NCBI RefSeq assembly: GCF_030272615.1
Contig: NC_081414.1
Span: 233,540,733-233,604,732 of the forward strand
DNA from: Cryptomeria japonica
Taxonomy: Eukaryota; Streptophyta; Pinopsida; Cupressales; Cupressaceae
Length of the DNA: 64,000 nucleotides
Direction: 5' to 3'
In this document: positions 1-11,480 of the stretch, in pieces
How positions within the stretch are numbered: the first letter of the stretch is position 1
Layout: each line of letters begins with the position of its first letter
The notes under the pieces: model-generated
Seen by the model: only the letters and a program-made list of their open reading frames with translations
Told to the model about the DNA's origin: nothing
Databases searched by the model: none
Made by a program: the position numbers and the translations under genes

Positions 1-67
1 TAAATTTATCTATCATTTGGTGGCTATTAAAGAAAATAAAAAATATCATATAGATACATAGAGAATC

Positions 68-518
68 ATGATCAAGCATAGTAGAACATTAAGCATCATT
101 CAAATAGGACAACTATCAAATACAAGCTTTGATGATGTCATTGAGTTGGAGGGTGCTAAGCCCATCATCTACATTCCCTATTTCTATCTTAAAAGACATA
201 AGGAGGAAATAGAAAAGACCATTATGGAAATACTAAAAAAAATATTCTGTTTAAAAGCATTTGCATTTCCCTTTAGAGGGGGATTCTATGTCTTTAATCC
301 ATAAAGCTAAGATTGATGCGATTGAGAATGAATTGAGTTTACTGGGTAAATCCTTTGACTTTATAAGTGACAAGGATAGAGAGCAGAGGAAAAGGATAAA
401 TTCTCTTCGAGATAAACTATTGTATCTGCAGAGGCAAAGAGAAGGTTTTGTAACTGTTTTCTATAAAGCAAAAGAAATTGTTGAAGAAAAATTAGAGCAT
501 TTTTTTAGCATTGCTTGA
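68..518 (+). pseudogene. Degraded 3' ORF of the outer LTR element, coiled-coil rich
   Basis: Two overlapping frames (68-304 and 261-518) look like one ORF split by a frameshift near 260-300. The second frame is highly charged and heptad-like (Lys/Arg/Glu with Leu, around SLRDKLLYLQRQ), so a coiled coil is likely. I recognise no catalytic motif. Its place upstream of a polypurine tract and LTR fits the extra 3' ORF of SIRE-type elements, but no sequence match was tested. It could also be the tail of a gag-like protein. Confidence 0.35.
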
Positions 519-860
519 CGGTGTAGTTGAATATGAGAAAAATCCATTTGCTCCGGATAGTTTTTTCTATGTTGTTGATTTGCTGGTGGACTAGAGGAGT
601 CTATTAGTAACAATTATATTGGATTGAACTCTTGGGAGGTCCTTATTTTGGAAATGAAGGATAAGTACAAGCTAATCGTTCTGAAGAAGAGCAATTGAAA
701 GTTATTTTGGGATTGGTACTCATTTTTTACATTCTTTTTACGGTTGAATATATATGTTTTTTCTTTCTTTTCTTTTTCAATTAAAAACACCCTCTGTCCT
801 TGATGTCAAAGAGGGAGAAATGATTGTGACAATTGGAGAAAGGTTTTAGAGTAAGGAGAT

Positions 861-1323
861 TGTTGGTGTAAATAATTATTCATCATGGATATTATTACAC
901 CTTACTTAAATTTACTTAGGTACATGTATTTCATAGTAGTTTGGGTATGAGACACTTGGGTGTTTGTGCCACATTGGGATAGTGTGTGTAGGAGAATTTC
1001 CACCTTTTATGGTGTTGATCTTATCTTGTTGTTACATTCCACCTCATGTGGAATATTATATTGTTTCTCCTACCTACCCACACCTATTTCCTACCCACCT
1101 TTGTTTCTTATTGAGACACATGTCATGTTTGTGTGCTCACATATCCATATAGCCTTGCCTATATAAGCAGACTCATCTACATTGTTTATACGGGCGATCA
1201 TTGAACGCTTGATGATCCAGTTGATCAGTATTTTCTCTTGATAGAATACAATTTATTTCTATCATCTATTTTGTATCTTTATTGTATTTTTCATTGAGCC
1301 CTAGATCTTGGCAAAATCTCACA
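861..1323 (+). repeat. 5' LTR of the element at 861-3315
   Basis: Begins TGTTGGTGTAAATAATT and ends AAATCTCACA. A TATA-like box (CCTATATAAGC) lies near 1160, the probable U3/R boundary. The LTR is 463 bp, the same length as its partner at 2853-3315. Confidence 0.93.
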
Positions 1324-1336
1324 TGGTATCAGAACC
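1324..1336 (+). other. Primer binding site, initiator Met-tRNA type
   Basis: TGGTATCAGAACC follows the LTR's terminal CA directly. It matches the usual TGGTATCAGAGC copia primer site with one change. The related element at 49631-49644 has the unchanged form on the other strand. Confidence 0.85.
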
Positions 1337-2839
1337 ATTAGAGTGTCATTGGTTTGCCAATTGAGAGAAATTTGATGCTATTTGGGCTAATGTATTTTGG
1401 AGCTTTCTATTGCAAGTTATTATTTAAGCTTGATGGGTCAAATATGAGGTTACCGTTGGATTGAGGAGGTCCAATTAAGTCATTTTTGCCTTTTTTTTCA
1501 TCCAAATCGGACTTTAGAGGCCAAATCTAGAGGCATTTGAAGTTTGAAGCTAGGACGAAATTTTTTCAGAAATTATAATCTTGTAGACAATTTTCAAATA
1601 ATGATATCTCACTCATCCAGACTCCTTTTTCAAGCAATGTTTTTTGTTTTGGGGTAGAATGTCGCGATCTATACAGTGGTGTAGGAGTGTTCTATTTTTC
1701 AGATACAAGTTTTTTCGGAAATCATGAAATCCCAATTTTTACAACTTTGGAGGTTTCATTTGGGCTCATATGGACTCCTTTTTAGGTGCCATTTTTTTTC
1801 AAAGTGCATAATTTTTTGTCTAATTTCATAATCTGCCATTTGGTTACAATGATTTTGAGTAGAAATTGTACTTTCAATATTTGGTCATTTTTTGGCCTAT
1901 TTGGTACTTGTATTTTGCTTGGATCTCAGTTTAGATCACAAGCAGTATTTGTTGAAGTCTCTTATATCTCATTTTGAGAAGTTGTAAAGTTGAAATCAGA
2001 AGTCCACTTTGCCATTATTTGCAAGTGCCAACATGATCTTTTTATGGGGGGTCAATTGTTCATTTATATCTCTTGGTAAAATTTCATTCGGAGGCATCTT
2101 CATTTGTAGTATTCTACATGGCTTCTTTGTTGGTGGCATCATTTTCATATTTCCACATTTGAATATTTTATCATGATGTATGCTCTTGCTTGAGCAATGT
2201 TGTACTCACACTATCATAAAGTGCCACACCTCTTTGTATCTTGTCATTGTTGACTATTTGATGTAATCCTCTTGTACACGTAGATTAGGAATATCTTGTG
2301 AGACTTGGTCCATGGATCCAGTTGAGACTTAGATTGTACACATTTGTGCATGGATCCCATGAGACTTTGATTGTACCAGTATTTCAACCATTTACGAGTA
2401 TCCAGATGATGCTCAAAGCAGGTTGTCTCCATGCCTGATCTTCATTTTGTTGCAGCAAGTGATTCATCGTCATCGACATTGGTACCTGGTTTTGTCACAC
2501 TTTGACATTATTGGTGCAACATTGGCTCTCTTTCTTCCTTATGGGGAGGTATTTTTGGTCATCATCATTGGACCATCTTTGTAGGAGTTTCGACATTGAG
2601 GGGGGGCTTCATGGTCTCTTCTTCATCATTGAGAGCATTGTGTGCTTCCTTCATCTCTCTTTTGGGGGAGAGTTTTTTCCATTGGGTTTTTCTCTCTTTC
2701 CCTACTTTGTGAGAGATTTCATCGCATTGGTTTGCATCCATTTGCATTTGTACATGGGTACCTAATGTGGCCTCGTAGCCGGGACCCATCTTGCATTGCT
2801 TAGTTGCATTGTAGACTTAAGTGCATTCCCCTAAGTTGC

Positions 2840-2852
2840 AATTAAGGGGGGG
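2840..2852 (+). other. Polypurine tract of the element at 861-3315
   Basis: AATTAAGGGGGGG directly precedes the 3' LTR. The minus-strand relative has the complementary C-rich tract at 45962-45975. Confidence 0.8.
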
Positions 2853-3315
2853 TGTTGGTGTAAATAATTATTCATCATGGATATTATTACACCTTAGTTA
2901 AGTTTACTTAGGTACATGCATTTTATAGTAGTTTGGGTATGAGACACTTGGGTGTTTGTGCCACATTGGGATAGTGTGTGTAGGAGAATTTCCACCTTTT
3001 ATGGTGTTGATCTTATCTTGTTGTTACATTCCACCTCATGTGGAATATTATATTGTTTCTCCTACTTACCCACACCTATTTCCTACCTACCCTTGTTTCT
3101 TATTGAGCCACATGTCATGTTTGTGTGCTCACATATCCATATAGCCTTTCCTATATAAGAAGACTCATCTACATTGTTTATACGGGCAATCATTGAACGC
3201 TTGATGATCCAGTTGATCAGTATTTTCTCTTAATAGAATGCAGTTTATTTCTATCATCTATTTTGTCTCTTTATTGTATTTTTCATTGAGCCCTAGATCT
3301 TCGCAAAATCTCACA
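2853..3315 (+). repeat. 3' LTR of the element at 861-3315
   Basis: 463 bp, TGTTGGTGTAAATAATT to AAAATCTCACA, collinear with 861-1323 and without gaps. Followed by GAGAT, the copied target site. Confidence 0.93.
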
Positions 3316-3395
3316 GAGATATATGAGTTAAGGGGAGTTGAAAGCAAATATGTTTCCTTTTGAGATGTTTTACCATCAATGAAAAAGGGGGAGAT

Positions 3396-4000
3396 TGTAA
3401 GACTTGTGTGAATATTGTCATTATTGTCACTGATGTCAAACTGGTTATCCGGTTTGATCTAGATGGTATATGCGAATGATGTATGTAGTTTTGGTATTGT
3501 TGGGATATGATGTGGTAAGGTATGCATAGTTGGTATGTGAAGATGATGTATGCAGCTTTGCTATTGATGGGACATGATGCAGTAAGATGTAGATGATACA
3601 TCAGAGTCATTTCCAAAAGATCATCATCTCTGGAATGTTGAGTTATATTTACAATAGTATCGATATTAGTTGTGTGTTTTGGTATCGGTTGTTTCAGGTA
3701 TGCAAGGTGTATCTTTTATGTCTCATGGTTGGGTATCTATGGTATGTGTGGCATTTGTGCTTTGGAGTTTGGTGTTGTTGTTCTTGTATTTTTTGTGTTT
3801 ATGGGTTAGCATCTATGGGTCTGGTTGACCCCTATTCTATTCCGGTAATTAAGATATATGCATCGGTGAATAAATTGTGTAAAGTCCAAGCGTGTAGAGA
3901 TCTTACAGAGGCCAACTTAGTTATCTTGTTTTTTATTAAGGCTTTATTAGATAACATGCTGAGCTTTGCCAACACATTATCTTGGTGTGTAAGCTTTCCA

Positions 4001-4074
<74 letters not shown>

Positions 4075-4704
4075 GTGTGTGTGTGTGTGTGGAGTGCGAG
4101 CTATGGATAATGAAGCAGTTGAAGCAGAGTCAGAGTGTAGACAACATTGTAATAATCTTTTACCAGATTTTCTACAAGAGTTTGGTTTGGTAGAGTAGTG
4201 TTGTAGTAATCCTTCACCGGATATGCTGTAGTAGATATTGGTACTGAGATCATTTACAAGATCTATCATAAGTTTTTGTGAGTTGTGATCTGATCTTAAT
4301 CTTGAATTGACTTCATGCATTTAGAGATGCAACTTTCCTTAGTTCATTTTTATCTATTGCAGTGAGCTCTTCGATAGTGAGCCATTTTTGTAATCTGCCA
4401 ATGTGCCATTTTGTAATTTGGCAGTGAGCCACCCATTTTGTAAACACCATATAACTAGTTATATTATTTGAAGAGCTAACACTCTCCATAGTTTTTCCCA
4501 TCTGGGTTTTCTACATATAAATCTAGTGTTCCAGTTGTGGTGTATTTTCATGTTTATTTTACATTTTCTATTTCATGTTGATGTGCTTAATTGATAAATA
4601 TGATATATCAGTAAAAGGTTAATAAGTTGAGAGAAAGTTTTAGAATCTATGGGACTATTGATTCACCCCTTCACAGTATTCTGGTCCTTTCGACCAATCC
4701 AACA
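3396..4704 (+). repeat. 1309-bp LTR of the outer element
   Basis: Starts TGTAAGACTTGTG after a purine tract and ends GACCAATCCAACA. The stretch near 4488 resembles the TTTTTCCC...GGGTTT...CAC motif also seen at 29220 and 32440. An imperfect duplication of about 60-70 bp lies at 3467-3527 and 3537-3595. A compound microsatellite sits inside. The partner LTR is outside the window. Confidence 0.6.
4002..4091. repeat. Compound microsatellite (TA)n-(GT)n
   Basis: Uninterrupted TA from 4002 to 4070, then GT from 4072 to 4091. It produces meaningless open frames of repeated Tyr/Ile on both strands. Confidence 0.97.
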
Positions 4705-4989
4705 CTTGTAACTAAATACATTCAAAAACTAAATAAAGGACCAAACACTACAATTAGAAAATAGTTTCCAATTCAAATTTCATGTGCATGGACTATACAT
4801 TGATCACAAGGACTTACAATGGAGGCCATGGAATTTGACTCAATCAACATTAAATACCATGGCTTAATGTACATAATACTATCACAAACAAAAACAATCA
4901 AAAAATTATACTTGCTATAACCATTGACTTCAACAAACTTTAAAGTGAAAAAAGTGCACATAGAAATGTCACGTCTACTATCAACTACA

Positions 4990-5409
4990 TAGTGGAAATT
5001 TTGCAATAAACTCGTTTGCTCCAACAACATCCACCACCTACTTATATGCACACTAAACACTCGTAGCTTGCAAGCTCATATATTGGAAATAATCAATGAC
5101 AATGACTTGATGTCCTCAAATATCTTGTGTCTACAGGAGATCCATATTCATCCATCTCAAACAAATTCTCTATTCCAATACTTTAATACCTACCATGTGT
5201 ACAATGTACATGGAATTTCAACTTTAACCAATACAAACCTATTTATTTCAAAATATAGGCAACACCATTCAACTAATATTGAAGCCATTACAGTAACAAT
5301 AATTTTACCTGCTACACAACTCAACATTTGCAATCTTTATGCAAAGCCAAATACTCCAATTGCACATGTTACAACAATGATTGATCAAATACTTAGCTTA
5401 CAAATTTAA
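4990..5409 (+). pseudogene. Endonuclease/exonuclease/phosphatase (EEP) domain fragment
   Basis: An open frame of about 120 residues has the N-terminal half of an EEP nuclease fold: LNTRSL (metal-site Asn region), then ILCLQEIH (catalytic Glu in a LQE motif), and later NICNLYAKPN, matching the usual N-V-Y-A-P-P-N strand. The C-terminal catalytic Asp-x-Asn and SDH motifs are absent, so it is truncated. Such domains occur in LINE ORF2 and in Helentron-type Helitrons. No reverse transcriptase follows. An RPA-like zinc ribbon lies about 1.5 kb downstream on the same strand, which favours a Helitron-like source. Assignment to EEP is fairly secure; the source element is inferred. Confidence 0.55.
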
Positions 5410-5964
5410 ACACACTACTCTACATTCTCAGAGAACTCAATATTGACACGTGCACATAAAGAAAAACCTAACAAATACTCCAAAACCATATGCAAAAATA
5501 CAATATAAATTTTCTCTTAAACAAAACACACACTATAAATAAGCCGCTTATTGATCACATTTGGTCAAAGTCAACTACTAATATATGCTCCATTCACAGA
5601 ATGGAAGCATATTGGATTGACCACCTTTAAAGTCTTCTAAGATTACACCCTGATTAGATTCACCCAATCCAACTCAAATAACCAAAATGCAAGTAAACTT
5701 TACACAAAAATTCTTGTTGTAGTTGAGCTTTCACAATTTACAATCTTTATTTTCTTTCCAATACCAAATAACAATGTCTCGTCACTCATTATTCAATAAT
5801 TATTTAGTTTCCTACATCACTATCAATGGAACACCATACTTGACAACAACAATAAAATTTGAGATCATGGACAATGACAAAGGAAAAAGGTAATATACAT
5901 CCTCTTTCTACATTCTACAGATGCTCACTTTCTTTACTGATATCCAACTAACATTACTGCTTCT

Positions 5965-6219
5965 TTGCATAGGTCAAAACTTAAGGATCATACCTCCATA
6001 TCCATCAACGAACTAAATGCAAGAAAAGTTGGAAACAATTTTCAAGGAGACATTCTTGTCATGTACAAATATACATTGGACAAATTCAACAAAACTCGAG
6101 AAGTTCTTTGCACTGACTTGACAAATTCAAAAGATGAGATGACACACTCATGGTCAAAAGCAACTTACTTCATAAATTTGAAGACAAAATCATTCCAGTC
6201 ATGGGCCTCCCCATATTAG
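5965..6219 (+). other. Open frame of unknown function between EEP and zinc-ribbon remnants
   Basis: An 84-residue frame that I do not recognise. A plausible acceptor (TTTGCATAG) ends near 5971, and a possible donor (GTAATA) lies near 5890, so it could be an exon joined to open sequence at about 5770-5888. It sits between the EEP fragment and the RPA-like zinc ribbon and may belong to the same decayed element. Confidence 0.2.
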
Positions 6220-6585
6220 ATTTTGAAGTTGCTCCACGCACAGATTATGCCTGAGGAGACCGCGACTGCATTCTTCTTCTAAAAGTCACAAGTACTCCCA
6301 AGCAATACCCTGCATCTCACATGACTACTATTTCATTCCAAATACCACAATTAGCCACCTACTCACAAACACAAGTGACTACCCTATTGGCACAAATATT
6401 TTTGTAAAAAAATATTTTGGCTGAAGTAAAATTGAGAAGAACTGAAAAGTTTCAAATATACAGTTAAAATAGGTGATTTGGCTACCACATTAGGGATTCC
6501 GACCGAACTCAGTCCAATTGGATAAAGTTTAGCAAAACTATTTTGAATTTTTTTGAAAAATTCTAAGCTCAAGCACTCGCAAAAA

Positions 6586-6652
6586 GCACCTAAATGGAGC
6601 CAAGAGTTTGGTCGCACTCAATTTGACCGAACTCTTGGCACCATTTAGGCGC
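6586..6652. repeat. 67-bp near-perfect inverted repeat (hairpin)
   Basis: The left arm 6586-6613 and right arm 6625-6652 are 28 nt each and differ at three places when one is reversed and complemented. One of these would be a G-U pair in RNA. The loop is 11 nt. The arms contain CCAAGAGTTTGGTC and GACCGAACTCTTGG. It sits in a non-coding stretch at 6220-6780 where I see no gene. Confidence 0.8.
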
Positions 6653-6940
6653 TATGCCAACAATATGGGGCACCACGTGGCAGGGTGGTAGTCTTGTCGG
6701 ACTATCCCTAGTTATCCCCAAGTGCGACACAACTTCATGCTTTTGCCCCATTCATTTGCAAACTCAATGACAAAAAAGCATTGCAAAAGCTCACTGCACT
6801 CATCGAATCAACCATTAAGGCAAGCAAAACCAAATCTTACAAAGGTTACAACAACCCATGGTTTTTTCTACTTCATAACTACTTCCAAACCTTTGTTGTA
6901 GGTCAGAGGGTTATTAAGTATCACAAATGCATTCTCCAAT

Positions 6941-7099
6941 CCATTCATTGCTTTTTGTGCAAGCTGTAAATACAAGTTTGAGACATTTGGAATGCTGCAT
7001 GGAGACACTACCTATTGTGCAAAGTGTCAAAAGGACATGAACTATGCATATTCATTGCACCTTAAGTCAACTCTCACAACACTTTCCAACCAGATATAG
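6941..7099 (+). pseudogene. RPA-like zinc-ribbon fragment
   Basis: One frame reads CASC followed after 16 residues by CAKC, then an aromatic beta-strand-like run (NYAYSLHLKS). The pattern of two CxxC pairs before a Y-x-Y/L strand resembles the zinc ribbon in the C-terminal OB fold of RPA70-like proteins, which plant Helitrons often carry. The frame is lost upstream and closes with TAG at about 7097. Family assignment rests on the motif alone. Confidence 0.35.
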
Positions 7100-8113
7100 A
7101 AAAGACAATAGCAGTCCAATTGTTGACCAATCTACAGCACTTATCACCTCAAGTTTACATGAACAAAAAATCAAACATCATTAAAATTTCGCTCTCAACC
7201 AAAGCAACACCATCATTCATGCTTCTCCCACCAAAGACTGATCCACAAACATTCAATTCAGGTAACTCCCTACTTCTCATTACCATAATTTTATCCCGAG
7301 CTATATATTCCTCTCTCCCACTTTTCAAATATTCTTCTTTGTCAATACACTCTTCACCTTCCTTATTTTCTTCTACACTTCTCATTGCATTTAACAATTT
7401 CTTGAACCCATTTTGGAGGTGTCCAATTTTTTGCTATGATCTGAAAGCAACTTCGGCGAATGCTACTGAAGACGATTTTTAGAACACAAGTTTTGCTCCA
7501 TATATCAAAAGCACTGTTTCATCACCACTTTCAAACCCCTATATACAGTTGCAATAGTGCATGTTCTCCTTCTTTCAATACTGCACTCCAAAATTACTGA
7601 TGCCTCTAACTTGCATAGATCGCTTTTTTCTCACGTTTTTCCTTACTCTACTTCGATATCAGCATAAACTGAGAAAGTTTATAGACCTATTCGACATATA
7701 TTTTAGTGATTACAGGTATGATTTACTAAAATAATAAAAAATAGACCTCTCTGTGATATCTTTTAATGATTGCGAGTGCCTAAATGATTCTGTATATGTT
7801 CACCGTTCTGCAACCAATATGTTCCACGTTACAGGCAACTTTGCAATATAATTTTACTGTTTCTTTTCCTGCCTTGTATGTTGAGTGCTTCATTAAGTAA
7901 TATATATTAAGTGCCTAATTGATACGTTTTGTGACTCTTTGTGTTATAGAGGTTAAAACACTTTACATGAGATAAGATGACATCTTGATACTTTATATAT
8001 ATGGCTGCTAAATAGGTTATGTCATAACATAATAAGACACGTTACATGGTATGTCTGTATGAACACAATACAAAAGTATAAAGGAAACAATTGTGCTTTT
8101 CGACACTGACAAA

Positions 8114-8560
8114 TTAATGACTTAGAAAACTAGTTTTCTGAGGAACATTTTCTATGCCATCTTGCTGATAAGCATAGTCCGACGAAGATTTTTCACCTTT
8201 GGTGCTTAAAACTTCAGCAGATGTTTTATCAATCTCAAAAGCCACAGTTGCAGATGAATTATCTACTTCCCTTGTTTGGGGTTTATTAAAATTCCGGAAG
8301 AAACTGCCATCATCAACATATTTATTTAAACTAGATGCTGTTCTTCTGATAACCTCTGCATCTTCTGGACGACCAATATGGGCATGTTTTAATCTTTCCG
8401 TTTGCAATCCCAGTTAGATGCAATGGTGACAAAGCAATATTCTTGTGCACATGTAAAGGTGCTTTCTCTACAGGATTTTTTGCCTTTTCATAGCCTGTAT
8501 AGCATATACGAGATCCTTGTAGATACTTAGTGTTTTGGCAACCATTATGGGCCTTTATAC
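8114..8560 (-). pseudogene. Unrecognised gene fragment with one frameshift
   Basis: On the minus strand a frame running from about 8560 (with ICYTGYEK near its start) shifts frame near 8380 and continues as a 97-residue hydrophilic segment, including RPEDAEVIRRTASSLNKY, to a stop at 8114. Ser-rich and charged composition and unbiased codon use look like true coding sequence rather than repeat translation. I cannot name the family. It may be a captured exon or a processed fragment. Confidence 0.35.
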
Positions 8561-8958
8561 GTCACCCTTAATAACCCGTCTGATAAATTCATAAGATTAT
8601 GTCCATTGCATCCTATACAATGTCTAGTGGTATTTTTGAAATTGAATTTGGCAAATTTGATCACGCCTCTTTACTGTCAGTCTTGACAAGTTTCTCGCTT
8701 ATTACGTAAAGATATTTTTTGGGGAGGTCATATTTATTATTATCTAAAATAAACTATATTTTATTATTATATAAAATAAACTTAAAATGTAGATCCAGCT
8801 ATACTCAATTTAATTATTCTCGAGGTCTTGGACTGTACCTGTCTTTTGAGAAAGAGATTCGAGGGGGAGTATGAATAAATCTTATTTATTAGAGACCAAA
8901 ATAGTTTTAAATAATTTAATCTATATATTAAAGTGTTTCACATTTTTCTTAGATTAAA

Positions 8959-10476
8959 TGTTACTGTAAGGGGCTGCTGTCTCGGGGAGATCAGTAGGCT
9001 TCTAGGGTTGTAAGTCCCTTGTTATTCTCAGCAGGTGGAAGTTGTGGTGATTGACAAAGGGTTAATGCCAAGCTACAGTTGTGTGAGAATTGGACGAAAA
9101 ACTTATATATGGGGGTTGGTTGAAAGAATAGCCGAGTGCCAGGAGTGCACCAAGGTGGTCTGCGGTAGACACCTCCTCCTAGGGGTGAAGAAGAGTAACC
9201 CTGCCCTCTAGTCTCAGGGAGATAGAGGTCCTACATGGACATTAGGGGTGAAGTAGAGTAACCCCGCCTTATCATTGGATGGTGAGGTTTACTGGTGGAT
9301 GCATTCTCATGGTCCCTATCTCAGTGAAGCGGAGTAACTGAGCCAATGTTGGGGATGACTCCCGGGGAGTTGTCTATGACCCGAGGACTAGGAAAGTGGA
9401 GTACCTAGGCTCTTGCGAGAAGGATGATCGTGCAATGGATTGTCCCGGTTGGGGAAATGGAGTACCCAAGATCTTGTAAGGGGTATGGCCATGCAATGGG
9501 CTATCTATGTCGGAATGTTGGAGCTTGAGAGTTGGGCAAGCTATGTGGGTTGAGTTGCAGAGCCAGAAGTCCATGTGTCTTGTGGAACAAGTGGGGTGAT
9601 GTGCCGGGCACGCACCTAGGTTACCTGAAGTGGGATTTGTACTGAGATCCGGGATCTCGAGGCCCTAGAGTGGGGGTCAAATGTGGCAGTAGGGACCGGG
9701 TTCCGAAAGTGTGCTCATGTTGAGCCGAGCCATGAGGCGAGTCCAAGAGGGTGACAAAGATGGATGAATTGCATGACCGAAAAGAGGACGTGGTCCGTAG
9801 GCGAGTTGTTCTAGGAGCACAGCCGAGTTGAAGGGGAGTTCAGCGACCAAGGATATTGGATTGGATCATGGAGCGAAGAGCTTGGTGCCCAAGTAGGAGT
9901 GCAAGGTGTTTTGTCAGTCTGAGAGACTTAGACTGGGTGTTTGCATGGAGCTGGTTATTGTGCATAGGATGTACAGGGAACCGGGTTCACCAGTGAAGCC
10001 ATGTAGGCATAGGCCAGGGGCCCAAAGCAGTGTGACTTGGAGTCCTCGTTCAGGAAGGGGTTCTGAGTTGTGTACTGGGTAAGCCGTCGCAGGCTCATGA
10101 GAGAGTCAGTGGTGCGCCAAGTTGAGTTCCGAAGGAGACAGGGTCTTCGTGGATCAGGAGTCTATATGAGAAGCTATCGCCAGGGGTGAGGTACAGTGGT
10201 ATCTGTACGGGTGTTTCAAGAGTGGACGTTGATCTAGGGGCAGGAACTTGTAATCGGATGCTTGGGAAGTATTTGGGGTAGTGACCAGTGACAGAGTTGG
10301 AATTGTTTGTAGATCGAGCCAGGGGCCGTCTCTTCATAACAATAAAGCTATCTATTGCCCCAGTGTTGTGTTCATTGTGTGGAGATGGACAAACAGGAAG
10401 CTAGCTTAGGGAGTCTAGTCGTCCCATGTGATATGTTTGGTGCTTGAGGGTTCAGAGGAGCTGAGGGAGGCCAACA
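8959..10476 (+). repeat. GC-rich LTR-like block, probable solo or truncated LTR
   Basis: Base composition changes sharply at about 8950. The block begins TGTTACTGTAAGGGG and can end at GAGGCCAACA (10476), followed at 10477 by TGGGGCGCCAGTGTTG, which resembles a primer site of the Asp-tRNA type (TGGCGCC...TTG) used by Athila/Tat gypsy elements. CATAACAATAAAGC near 10336 would serve as a polyadenylation signal. There is no credible ORF. Related GC-rich sequence continues to about 10990 and could be the start of an internal region. The borders are inferred, and no second LTR is present. Confidence 0.4.
9180..9490 (+). repeat. Degenerate tandem array of about 60-80 bp units
   Basis: Five related cores occur at about 9184, 9245, 9325, 9392 and 9455, each like GGGGTGAAGTAGAGTAACC or GGAAAGTGGAGTACC. 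Spacings are 61, 80, 67 and 63 bp. The array lies inside the GC-rich LTR-like block. Confidence 0.5.
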
Positions 10477-11252
10477 TGGGGCGCCAGTGTTGTGGGAGTG
10501 TTGGGCATGCTCAGGGAGTGTGCAGAGTTGGAGCCGAAGGACTTAAGGAGTTCCGGATGGGTCAATGTTAGTAGTCGGGGTCTTATGGGGGACTCAAGAA
10601 GATGAAGGCATCGAGGAGACCTGTAAGCTTGTACCAGGGGTGCAAGGAGGGTGCGACAAGACAGTGCTAGAGTAGAGTCAGGGACTTGAAGGGAGTGCTA
10701 GGAGCATCAGGATGAAAGAAACCCATGAGAGGGTTGGCATGCACTTCTATTCCGCATGGGTGTGTGTTAATGTGGTCAGGTGGTGACACTTGAAAAGGTA
10801 TGGCGTAGTCTGGAAACAAGAAAGGACTTGTCCGCAATGGAAATCGTGAGTAAGGTTTGCCAGTGCCGCATGAGGTTGGACCTCCTTTAGAAGGAAAAAG
10901 CTTGTTTGGGCAGCAGGTCGGTCTAGCCCCGTGACAGTTACCACATCACAAGCAATAATGAAAGTAGCTTGCTTTTTAAAAAGAGATTTGATATGTGGCA
11001 TAAATAAATATTACGCTTCGAAAAAAGATGAACTCCACTGTACTCTTTTTTAGATGCCTGTTTTCGAGTGCTTTGTCTGACCAATTATTACCACTTGATG
11101 GACAGTAGTGAAAATGCAGAATAATGGAGCTGCTTTTTCTTTACAGCTTAGCAGAAGAATGTAACGTACCAAAAGAAAACAACATATTCCCATGTTTTCT
11201 TTACAGCTTGCGCGCAACAATAGAAAAGAATGAATTCCCACTGATTTTCTTG

Positions 11253-11298
11253 TTGACTGTACCCATTTTCACATTCCAAAGCAATTGTCATTATAAAG
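11253..11298 (+). promoter_or_regulatory. Putative NLR promoter: W-box and TATA box
   Basis: TTGACT, a WRKY-factor W-box core, is at 11253-11258, and TATAAAG at 11292-11298. A leader of about 180 nt would precede the ATG at 11481. A direct repeat TTTTCTTTACAGCTT occurs twice upstream (near 11138 and 11198). W-boxes are common in defence-gene promoters. Function here is inferred from position. Confidence 0.4.
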
Positions 11299-11480
11299 AG
11301 ACAAGGATGCCAATCTCGCAACACGCACATTTGTAAACATTCTGAGCAATCTGTTTTAAGTCATATCTTTTCAATTTCTTTTACCCGCTTCCCTCTTTCA
11401 CAGGCTCATATCTGAGAATACTGGCTACCACTTGCTGTTGTTCCTCATCTTCTCCTTCCCAAGAAGACTATCAAAATATT

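Larger units (their letters stand above)
861..3315 (+). mobile_element. Short non-autonomous copia-type LTR element, complete borders
   Basis: Two 463-bp direct LTRs (861-1323 and 2853-3315), both TG...CA, flank a 1529-bp internal region. GAGAT occurs at 856-860 and 3316-3320 as the 5-bp target duplication. A primer binding site TGGTATCAGAACC follows the 5' LTR at 1324 and a polypurine tract precedes the 3' LTR. The internal region has no gag or pol. About 16 mismatches are visible between the LTRs (roughly 3.5 percent), so it is not recent. LTRs, 5' leader and 3' leader match the minus-strand element at 45511-50095, so this is an internally deleted member of that family. Confidence 0.93.
1..4704 (+). 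mobile_element. 3' part of a large LTR retrotransposon, truncated by window edge
   Basis: The right end is an LTR-like block (3396-4704) preceded directly by a purine-rich tract (GAAAAAGGGGGAGAT, ending at 3395), the normal order of internal region, polypurine tract and 3' LTR. The internal sequence at 1-860 continues at 3316 after removal of the nested element at 861-3315, whose GAGAT target duplication joins the two parts. No pol domain is visible, so the superfamily is not fixed. A long 3' untranslated stretch with a coiled-coil ORF and a G-rich tract suggests a SIRE/Maximus-like copia element, which is inference. The 5' half lies outside the window. Confidence 0.55.

Noticed and set aside
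960-1166. Short frames repeated at 960-1166, 2952-3158, 45458-45781 and 49616-49915
   Set aside because: They are the same LTR sequence read four times, not genes.
3593-4320. Open frames of 162-201 codons on both strands
   Set aside because: They owe their length to the TA/GT microsatellite and encode runs of Tyr-Ile. They lie within an LTR.
9374-10337. Minus-strand frames in the GC-rich block
   Set aside because: Chance frames in GC-rich repeat-bearing DNA with no recognisable domain.
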